Shown here in pieces: positions 55,484 to 64,000 of a stretch of DNA of 64,000 nucleotides. Location of the stretch: the NCBI GenBank assembly GCA_029204225.1, contig CM055101.1, forward strand, positions 39,597,627 to 39,661,626, written 5' to 3'. Position 1 is the first letter of the stretch; each line of letters opens with the position of its first letter. A program made the position numbers and the translations under genes. The notes beneath the pieces were generated by a model. That model searched no databases and was not told the origin of the DNA. It saw only the letters and a program-made list of their open reading frames with translations. The DNA is from Diphasiastrum complanatum. Lineage: Eukaryota; Streptophyta; Lycopodiopsida; Lycopodiales; Lycopodiaceae.

Positions 55484-55993
55484 CAAGGGAAGCTCCTTAG
55501 ATCCTGCGCTTACAAATCCTAAACACAAAAGGATAACACATTGTGGAGAAACCACCCAACCAAGTAGAAGCATCCAATCAATCTCTAGAAGCCTCACCCC
55601 CATGCCAAGGAACAAGAAACATGAATGTAGAGTGAGAGCCTGGCAATGAATCAAGAACCATGATGAGGAGTAGGGCGAGTTTGGTCCTCTGATATAGAGC
55701 CTAATGCATCCTGGGCACATAGCCATGCATAGCCCTGTGTTTCCTATACATAGATTCACCTAGAATAGAGTCCTATGCATGGACCAACTATTCATAGAAT
55801 TGCTATTGATAACTCTACACATGCATACATTGTCTAAACTCCACTTAGTGTGTTCTGGGCCTCACAAGTATATTAGTTATTCTCGGATCAGGTCCACTAT
55901 GATGTGGCATAACTAATAGCTTGTTTCACTGGAGTATTGTGTATCCAAGACTAGGAGTAGACTGTATCCTATGTACTGGTCATGGACATAACA
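55484..55993 (-). repeat. Gypsy-4 5' LTR
   Basis: 510 bases matching 53565-54144 apart from the insert; followed on the plus strand by ACAAG. Confidence 0.9.
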
Positions 55994-55998
55994 ACAAG

Positions 55999-58351
55999 TC
56001 ACCAGAATCTAATTCCTGAGGACCAGTATACTATGTAAATATATCTCTCTAAAACGACATGCAGTTTTGCTTGCATAAGTCGAACAGTCTGTGCAATAGA
56101 TCAACTTGAAGCAGAAGCAGGATCGACTTTGTCGATGTCTACATCATCGACTTTACCTACCCAACTTTGTCGACATCCTAACATCAACTCCATCGACATC
56201 GACATCTTCTCAAGGGCGAGCCAGTCGATTCGACTTGCTCGACACCTTCGATGATCATCGACTGTTACCATTCAAAATGGAGTTGTTCCTCTGCCTTGTC
56301 CGCGATGTAGACCACGTCACAGTTCATTTAAGTACTTTACAGTAACTGCACTACTTCACGCTCGTTGCCCACATAGTTGTTATAACAATTGCATGTATAT
56401 AAACAAACAACAACACACGATTGATATACGTAAGTGAGATACATGGATGAATGAATTTAATCAGAGTCAATTAGTGGAAGCATGATTCAGAGTTCCACTG
56501 TGAATTCCATTGTATCAGAATTATCTAATTCCATAGGATTAGAGATTTTAGTGAGAGTAAAAGTAATTCAAGAAGTAGAGATAGTATTCAATTTGTAACT
56601 AGCATAGTAAGATCATAGCACACAATGTGCTATTACTGTGAACCATTCTCAAGCACAGGATTGCGATCTGATCGTTGTATTCACAACAACTTAATTTAGA
56701 TTCTCTATTTTCTTATGTGTGTTCCACTACAAATGCTTTCTGATAATTTCTCTCTTGTACATTGATACTCGTTCCACGACTCACTGGGAATATCTAATCC
56801 TGAAGGAAGCATGGCTGTCACAGCATTTACTCTTCATTTAAAGATAGTTTATGACTATTATTGGCTCATTGTCCTACAAACTCTTACTATATTTTTTGAT
56901 ACTTTTTACATAAGTATCATCTTCTATCCAGCGGTAGATGGATGGATATGTGTGGTAGAATGACTCTCTTAAAAGTTTTCGTATATTTTTAGTCTCATAT
57001 TACTAAACTGATAATTTCTTATAATGTAGCATCATCATACTGCTCCAGCTTCTTCTTTGTACGTTTTAATTCACATCTGAACCAAAACACTAGCTATCTC
57101 AACAAAAAAGTATGATACCAACTGATTCTCCATAAAGCAAGTTATCTAACTCACTCCGAATACGTCTTATATACGTTCTCTCCGCAACTCTTTATAAGCA
57201 ACTACGTACTAAAAAGTGTGTTTTGGCTTTCTATGACCCAAAGAGAAAGAATCCTCTTGCAGAAAAAAAAAATGGCAGCCTCTCAAGAAGCCATGTTTAC
57301 AACCATTCAGGTACACTTTTAGTGTGAACAAACTCTTGCAGCTTCAGCAAGCATGGTATGTTCAGTTCTGTACATCTTTAAGACATAGCACTCTTCTACA
57401 CAATTGTGCTTTTACTTACTTTTTTCGAAAAAAGAAACAACATAAGATCGGATTTAACCTGTATACAAGTCGAATTAACTCACCGTGAAATAAAATCCTA
57501 TCATAAAACTGAACAATAAGGACTCCAATAATACATTCTTAGACAACATGGATATGCGTAAGAGTCGTAGTTTCTACTTAAGGATTAGAATGGCACGGAT
57601 CTGTCCTAATACCTAGTATAAACATTGGTAGTCTCTTACTAATTATTAATCACGTCTTTCCTGCACAATGTCCCTATACCATGGGTGTTATGCTGTTATT
57701 CATATATAACAACCATGGAAGCACTTAACCTTACCCGTCTCTGTGTTACTCTAGACTCTTGGTGAGATACGATTGGAAAGCATGGATATGCTCAGGAGTA
57801 TGGACAGCAATGCGTGGCATACCTTACTCTATAAGGGTCACTTGTGTCAGTATAGCATGGATTTGCTCTGACACTAGCACATGTGTCCACACCATGTCTT
57901 CTGGCTAAGTAAAACTTTAATGGTTAAAACTTTTCATACTTTGTCTAAAACGAACTGATATAGACTAATTGACCGTAAATTGATCAGTATGGCACTCACC
58001 CTGATACAGTGATATAATGGCTTGGCCTATCGCTAAAACACTATTTGTCTGGGAAGATTGGACTATGAATTAAAATGCTATTTAAAGCTGTTAAGTAGTA
58101 TAACTTCTTTTGGACATGAATAACAACTGATGCTCAGCTATGACACCTGTCTTCCTCATGAAACTAACTTGTGCAGTTGTGTTTTATGGGATGGTGGCAG
58201 GAATCAACTGGACGTCTTGAAAGTGGTTATGCTTTATGGTGCTTTATAGTACTATATTTTACTTTTCAGTTGTACTTTACCTTGTTGGATTATGAATAAA
58301 GGCTTTAAAAGATTTCAGTCTTGCTTTGTCAAGAGGAACTAAGTGCAGTCT

Positions 58352-58353
<2 letters not shown>
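55999..58353. other. Intergenic, possible old Copia LTR
   Basis: No coding region supported. 56380-56405 has tgtatataaacaaacaa (TATA-like) and 56510-56525 ttgtatcagaatta, which resembles a decayed iMet primer site, so 56260-56520 may be an old Copia LTR. The remainder is unremarkable AT-rich DNA. Confidence 0.35.

Positions 58354-58412
<59 letters not shown>
58354..58412. repeat. (TA)n microsatellite
   Basis: About 29 uninterrupted TA units. Confidence 0.95.
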
Positions 58413-58415
<3 letters not shown>

Positions 58416-58483
58416 ACAATAATGGTGCATTTGTCTTTTGAAATGAACACTAAGTTAACTAGAGCTAAATCTGAAAGGTTATA

Positions 58484-58618
58484 GTGCGCGCGCGTCTATG
58501 TGTGTGCGTGTTTGTATGTCTATGTGTTGTGTGTGTGTGTGTATGTGTGTATTGTGTGTGTGGGTGCATGTGTATATGTATGTGTGTGGTGTGTGTGTGT
58601 GTGTGTGTGTTTTGTGTA

Positions 58619-58650
<32 letters not shown>

Positions 58651-58700
58651 TGTGTGCGCATGTGTTTATGTAGTGTGTGTGGGTGTGTGTTTGGGCTGAG
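58484..58700. repeat. TG-rich microsatellite block
   Basis: Interrupted (TG)n; the open frames on both strands (Cys/Val-rich on +, His/Thr-rich on -) are repeat translations. More TG runs at 58780-58798 and 58950-58977. Confidence 0.93.
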
Positions 58701-58825
58701 CTTTGACTTCAGCAAAGCCCAAGCTGATCACCTGACCTCTGAGTTCGGCTTGATCAACCCAACATTTGTTGAGCTCGAAAGTGTGTGTGTGTGTGCACGC
58801 ATGCGCTTTAACCAATAATTAATCA

Positions 58826-58945
58826 TTAGGGTTAGGCATTAGGCATTAGGGTTAGGCAATAGACATTAGGCATTAGACATTGGGCTTTGGGCTTTAGGCC
58901 TTAGGCATTAGGCGCTAGGCTGTAGCTTTAGGTTTTAGGCTTGGG

Positions 58946-58978
<33 letters not shown>

Positions 58979-59085
58979 TGTGCACTAGGGTTAGGCTTTA
59001 GGCACTAGGCATAAGACATTATGATCTAGGCATTAGGCATTAACGTCTTTAGACATTAATCATTAGGATCAGGCTTTAGGTATTA
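58826..59085. repeat. Degenerate 6-7 bp telomere-like array
   Basis: Repeated cattagg, gttagg, ctttagg words (58826-58945 and 58984-59085) flank a TG run. They resemble, but do not match, the plant telomere unit TTTAGGG; the commonest unit here is TTAGGCA. Confidence 0.8.
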
Positions 59086-60008
59086 ACCGTGTTCTTAAAA
59101 TGTTGCCCCCCTTGTAAACCTTTATCTCTCTCTCACCTAAACCTGTTTCTTGTACATTCCCCCTCCACAAACCAATACATGCAACCTCATCTCTCACTGC
59201 AGCTCTAGATTACTCCTCAACTCTTCAGGAAGTGGGGACAGACAGCTATCCCATAGATTCCATAGTTGCAAACTTAGATTGGGTGAATATGATGGTGATT
59301 TTTATAATCTTAGCATGTGCACACCTATCACCACAAGTCTTAGAAAACAACTTGTAACCATTAGCCCACATATATGGTGGAAGTAGCTTCCTAGCAGTTT
59401 CCCTACTGCTCTTTGTAACAACAGATTTTTTTGCTGCTAATGTGTGATGTTCTAGGGGAACATAGAGGAAGGGAGTTGAAGAGCTTGCTCTCTCCCTATT
59501 TTCTTCTTTGAACACATGAAGATATAGTTTTCATCCTAAAGATTCAATATATATGTCTTAAGGAAATCACCCAAAAGAATATAACACTCAAGGATATTTT
59601 ATATCCCTACTCTAACTTTGACTACAACAACCTAATATTGGTATTTTGCATCACGTGCTTCTTGTGTTGTGATTATTACTTAGATAAGATAAATAACCGG
59701 ATCTTGTGCCTCTACCTACAGGGCGATCAAGGTTTCGCTGTGACAAATCACAACAATTGTTCTTAAAACATAACCGATCTACATTCTAGCAGAGTGAGAG
59801 CTCTATAATCATTCCCTCTCTCTAAGCAATGAAATGTGAAAAAAAACGTATATGCAAAACTTTTCAAAGCTGAGAATGGGCGTGGCCTTGCTTACATATG
59901 ATCAATAGAAAAATGGAGAGGGAGTTTTTAAGCAAATGCATTTCAAGACGATCATATAATACCGATAAATAACTAATGTCTTATTTATGGATGGTGAACA
60001 CATGGAAC

Positions 60009-60010
<2 letters not shown>
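59086..60010. other. Intergenic, nothing recognised
   Basis: No feature beyond short unremarkable open frames. Confidence 0.5.

Positions 60011-60075
<65 letters not shown>
60011..60075. repeat. (AT)n(AG)n compound microsatellite
   Basis: 16 AT units then about 16 AG units. Confidence 0.95.
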
Positions 60076-60078
<3 letters not shown>

Positions 60079-61139
60079 ATTTATATCCATAAAACACGTA
60101 CTTTAGAGGAACAAATGATGAGTCTAGAAGTAAGAAAAAACCAGGGTACATAAATAGGAAGAAACTAACAATAGTTGTGCACATGAGCATATTGTTTTTG
60201 AGTGATGCTCCTCTACCATGTTTTCATCCTTAATTTATTCGTCCAGAATCACCCCCATGCTTCGTCCATTTATCTAGAATCTGCCACGCAAGTTGGGAGA
60301 AATGCAAAGTATCCATACCCGTAAAACATAGAGCTTAGACGCACGAAAAATGAAAGAACGAAGAGTCCAATAATAAGTATCAGTAGGTAACATGCCTTTT
60401 ACTTTGAGTACGATAAAGCTTGATTCGAGTATGAAATAGAATGTAGACAGAAAGGACTCATACAAAGCTTTACGTTATGAGCACGATTTAGCCATAGCCA
60501 ATGATTAATCAGAAAAGTATCATCGAAAATCGGAAGCATAAAAAATGTGCTGGAATACCAAAGCAATGCTTACTGTAAGATAGTATGTAGTTGAATCTGG
60601 AATTGGTAGGGCACTCTTGCTGTGTGTGAGAGACAAGCGAACTCTTCACGGTGATGTGAGAGAGGATCCTCGAAACTGCATGATTATATGGTGTTATGTA
60701 AAGTGGTTTCCTGGAAGGATAGTTTATATCTCCATTGTGTGGAGCTTACAAGATAGCTAAAAAACAGAATCACAAGACTAGTTAGCGCTAATCAACTAAT
60801 CAGTTACTCTCCGTTGTTGCCACTCGTTAGATCCGGGCTTCAAGTCTACGACTCCAAGCCCGTTGAGCTGCCAGCTGGCAGCGCGAAAGATTCCCCTTCG
60901 TTTGTTTCCTTTCCTTTGTTTGCTTTCGTTCTTTTTGTTTCTTTTGTAGCCTTTCGTTTCGCATCTCTTTGCGGTTGCGGTCTTGGAGGTATGTTTACGA
61001 TTCATGAATGATTCACGAATCGTTCGGCCTTCGAGTCAAGGCATGTTGACTCTCGTGAATTGTTCTCGTTTGACCTTCACTTCGTGTTCGTGTTGCTGCA
61101 AAGTTGCAGGAGTTCACCATTTCTGACAGGTGGAGCTAA
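60076..61139. other. Intergenic, nothing recognised
   Basis: A short inverted pair gattcatgaatgattcacga near 60998-61020; no gene. Confidence 0.45.
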
Positions 61140-61480
61140 ATATTTTCCTAAGATCGATCTCAGATATTTGTGATTAGAGTAAATTATATGTTTGAGATAA
61201 ATTTCTAAACTGATTAAGATTGAATGTTTAGTTCTACCGTTTGGGTTAACCATTGCTCTTTCAATATTTCAATAGATTATAAATGACTTATTTCATAAAC
61301 ATATTTTGTGCAATAAAAAATTAGATGAAAGCTTAAATGCTTTCAAGGATTTGAATGTCTCGGCTCCCATATTACAAATTGCAAACACAAATAAACCTCA
61401 CAGTTATATTTTATTAGACTCAAAGGGATGCTTAAAAGAATTGCCAGCATTTGTGCATATCAGTAGTTTGTTGAACGTGA
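61140..61480 (+). pseudogene. Gypsy RT/RNase H relic
   Basis: Reads KIDLRYL, later IECLVLPFGLTIALSIFQ, a stop, IINDLFHKHI (RT palm motif [13 protein letters not shown]), then LNAFKDLNVSAPILQIANTN (RNase H start, family pattern LKxAPVLxxxDxxKPF). Several stops and lost pieces; catalytic box not visible. Confidence 0.7.
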
Positions 61481-62080
61481 TTTAGGCTTAGAACTATCGA
61501 AAATCAACAAAAGCATGAATTTCGAGAGGTAAATTGCATGTTGAGGTTGTGCCTTCTAGGCCTTAAATTGCTAGAAGTGATTGCAATTCATTTAAGCTTG
61601 CCATTGATTATATGTCAAAGCTGGCAAAAACTGATAGCATTTGCACGCATTGTTGGAAGCCAAAAGTTGCCAACACGTAAAAGAGCCTCAAATTTTCATT
61701 ATTTGACAATCCACCGCCTATTTATCTAATTGATAACTTTGTCAAACCCGTATGGCTATTGTTGATGTTTGATTATGGCCGTGCATGAAGAGTTATTATT
61801 ATTATTTTCTTAATTTTCACTAATTCAAATATAAAAACATGCATATAAAATGGACAATAAACATAGAAAAATATAATAAACACAAAGACTAGAAAAAGTA
61901 AAAAACCAACCCTTTTGGGACTTTTTATAAATGAATTTGGAGCTTTTTTGAGGTTTTTAAGATTTGTTTTTGCTCTTTTTTTGGCAAAGAAAAAAGAAAG
62001 CGAATTTTACGGTACAAAACTCGTTCCGTACCACGAAACGGTTTGATACCATGAGGACCCATGGAACCCATTCCGTGGAT

Positions 62081-62084
<4 letters not shown>
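61481..62084. other. Intergenic, nothing recognised
   Basis: AT-rich DNA; one open frame (61538-61729) without recognisable signature, possibly the continuation of the Gypsy relic. Confidence 0.4.

Positions 62085-62139
<55 letters not shown>
62085..62139. repeat. (AT)n microsatellite
   Basis: About 27 AT units. Confidence 0.95.
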
Positions 62140-62142
<3 letters not shown>

Positions 62143-62356
62143 AACAATCTTAATTTACCTCAAAAAACTGGGGTTTTTATAGTGAAAATGCCATAAATAA
62201 AGCGCAAACCATGAATTCATATTTAATCCTTGGGTTTTTTTGTAATCGTTAATTAAAGGGCTAAAAGGAGCCCCCCTGGGTGGGACGAGAAATTATTTCT
62301 CGGTGGGCTATGCATCAAGATCCTTCATACAGATTGGAGTCCCTAAAACTCATTAT

Positions 62357-62358
<2 letters not shown>

Positions 62359-62439
<81 letters not shown>
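62359..62439. repeat. (TA)n microsatellite
   Basis: About 40 TA units; the Ile/Tyr-rich frame across it is an artefact. Confidence 0.95.
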
Positions 62440-62441
<2 letters not shown>

Positions 62442-63439
62442 TGAACAAAAAAACCGACTAATTTTGCTACTTTGGTCATATTTGTATATTTGGCAATTGA
62501 GGCCAATTTTTATATTAGACTTAGTTTGACTTTTCAAAGTTATATTAGTCTAAAATCATTTGAATAAACACTTCTGGAAAGTATGGGAAACTATAGAACA
62601 CGATTTCTGGAGGGATTCAATTTGAGTAGTAGATACATTGAATCTAGTCACCAAAATAGTAAGATTTTTTATTATGGAGGGAAACCAAAGTTTTTTGTTA
62701 AATTTTACAGTTTTTAGGACAATAATGATTGTACTTTACAATCATAGAGAGTTATTGGTTGCTTAATGAATGGATCTATCAAGTTCTACACATTAGATCT
62801 TGATCTAGATTTACTACACTTGGATTTAAGCAAGAGCAATGGATCAACACATCATTAATTAGTGAGAGCGGCCTCACACATGTGGAGTACTGTCCACAGT
62901 ACGACCTGCACCTGAAACAACAAGTACAATAATCCTAGATAGCAATCATTCATAGAAATCACAAGACAAATGACTAGAAACCTCACAAAAGTGTAGAATG
63001 CAAAAGTCTCATCAATCTTCTTAGCAAAATGATGATCCTTTTATGGATCAAGTACATCCACGAGTCTGGTACAGTCTAGCAGGTCTTCACACGTGTGAAG
63101 AGTGCCACATCACTCAAATCTATCCATGTTGATCAAGATTTCACTATTCTATGTGTTGATTTGCTTGGTATAAGTGCTAGAAGATAATTGAGTAGTTTCA
63201 TATATTTGTGAAGTTCTTTTGAAAACATTTGTTGTTGTTCAAAGGAGTGCTTTGTGCATTGAAACAAATTTTCGTGCATCTCTCTGTCTTGCGTCGTTTG
63301 TCTTGATTGCTAGAATAGAATGTGCTATGTGATGTGCAGTCGCGTGTCTAGGTTCCTGTGAAGCTTTTGCGCAAAAAAAAATTCAAAGACACAAAATCAT
63401 TCGCGAATACAAAAACAAAAAAGAAACAGTTTCACGACA
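62440..63439 (+). other. Presumed 5' LTR region of Copia-E3
   Basis: No gene. The part adjoining the primer site at 63440 should be LTR. A cttcacacgtgtgaag palindrome lies near 63088-63103. The LTR start is not definable without a second copy. Confidence 0.4.
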
Positions 63440-63660
63440 TGGTATCAGAGCTCACAGGTTATCACTATTTAAATCTAAGCAGTGATTCTCTAGACAACAC
63501 AATATGGCTACAACAATCCAGACAACAGTAGCAATCGATCTTGATGGCGCAAATTACAGAATCTGAAAATTCAAAATCAAAACGCTTCTGAAGGGCGAAG
63601 ACATCTGGTTGGTGACCGAACTCTCAGAGGTGCAGCCTCCAGAGTGTGAAGTTTTTAGCA
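63440..63660 (+). mobile_element. Copia-E3 primer site and gag start
   Basis: TGGTATCAGAGCTC at 63440, then gag from 63504 (MATTIQTTVAIDLDGANYRI, stop, [20 protein letters not shown]), clearly related to Copia-E1 gag (33714). Similarity stops near 63640. Confidence 0.82.
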
Positions 63661-64000
63661 TGTGTGAACTTCACCACACACCCTACAGGATCTTACTGAG
63701 GTGTTGTGATTGCACAAGCACTGGACCAAGTGTTCCAATGAGCATATGACACGTGTCCTGTTGACCTCTCATCTTTTTGATCAAAGAGCAATATGCTTGA
63801 AAAATCTAAGACAAGAACACAATGACATACATCTGATGAAAAAAATCTAACTCTTCACTATAAGAAATGAATGTCAGAAATAATTCTAAGTGTTCAGTAT
63901 GGAAAAAAGAGCCTGCTCTCAGGTAGAGAGAGAAAATCATACATAGAAAACTCAAGTAGAGAGAGAATGAGTCCAAAACACCAAAATCTCAATATTTACA
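63661..64000. other. Unassigned right edge
   Basis: Sequence after the Copia-E3 gag breaks off; contains an imperfect inverted repeat gtgtgaagtt ... aacttcaccacac (63637-63680), perhaps the edge of an insertion. Confidence 0.35.

Larger units (their letters stand above)
53565..55993 (-). mobile_element. Gypsy-4, short chromodomain Gypsy with both LTRs
   Basis: Plus-strand LTR copies at 53565-54144 and 55484-55993, flanked by identical 5-bp ACAAG (53560-53564 and 55994-55998). A purine tract (minus TTTAAGGAGGGAAGAA, 54160-54145) follows the coding part. An iMet primer site (TGGTATCAGAGCAGG, minus) lies just inside the right LTR near 55468-55480. Only about 1.3 kb lies between the LTRs: partial integrase and chromodomain. 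Gag, protease, RT and RNase H are deleted. Confidence 0.92.

Noticed and set aside
58479-58818. Cys/Val-rich and His/Thr-rich open frames that could look like small cysteine-rich peptides or toxins
   Set aside because: They are direct translations of (TG)n and (CA)n microsatellite; no signal peptide or conserved spacing.
58826-59085. True telomere end
   Set aside because: Repeat unit and order are too irregular, and unrelated DNA continues for 5 kb on both sides.
62315-62506. Ile/Tyr repeat frame
   Set aside because: Translation of the (TA)n microsatellite.

Overview
The window is nuclear DNA of a land plant with a large, retrotransposon-rich genome. It contains one confidently recognised, complete host gene: an ARABIDILLO-type F-box/LRR/armadillo-repeat gene on the + strand. 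The CDS runs 22495-42342 in 12 exons and encodes a predicted 935 residues. Almost everything else is decayed LTR retrotransposon or simple repeat. The exact lineage cannot be read from the sequence. A 12.1 kb intron and the dense Copia/Gypsy load would fit a fern or another large-genome plant, but that is a weak inference.

Layout (element names are my own labels). 1-3775: Copia-A1 (+), a stop-riddled gag-pol with an internal integrase-RT deletion. 3776-10610: Gypsy-1 (-), with RT/RNase H, protease, gag, a motif-rich leader, a tRNA-Asp-type primer binding site and a 5' LTR carrying TATA box, AATAAA and a GA microsatellite. 10752-12905: Gypsy-2 (-), a gag relic with a related leader. 13233-13631: purine-rich low-complexity DNA. 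13640-17450: Copia-A2 (-). 17996-19776: Copia-B (+), gag plus integrase. 20546-20995: 3' end and LTR of Copia-D (+).

20996-22494 is the ARABIDILLO upstream region. The gene follows to 42342. Intron 4 (24702-36844) holds an old Gypsy integrase relic, a Copia-E1 element with two LTRs, and a chromodomain Gypsy (Gypsy-3, antisense) nested inside the Copia leader. Intron 7 has a GC-AG boundary. 42828-45475: two Copia fragments fused head to tail (A3 and E2), with a MITE-like insertion. 46814-49510: an unrecognised decayed coiled-coil gene (-). 49590-52180: Copia-C (+). 52580-52724: a 20-bp tandem repeat. 53330-53560: a Copia-D LTR (-). 53565-55993: Gypsy-4 (-), with both LTRs and a 5-bp target duplication. 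56000-64000: mostly microsatellites, a heptameric telomere-like array, a Gypsy RT relic and the 5' end of another Copia element.

How it fits together: ARABIDILLO proteins are thought to be nuclear F-box proteins acting through ubiquitin-mediated turnover (root branching in Arabidopsis, growth and spore germination in moss). Here all 12 coding exons are intact and in frame although they are separated by up to 12 kb of mobile DNA. None of the retroelements looks autonomous: each lacks domains or carries in-frame stops. No operon, CRISPR, defence island or obviously new protein system is visible. The most unusual signals are a second tRNA-Asp-like segment beside the Gypsy-1 primer binding site, a shared short-spaced zinc-knuckle form in the two Gypsy gags, a frame-essential GC donor site, and a tRNA-derived insert in one Gypsy-4 LTR.
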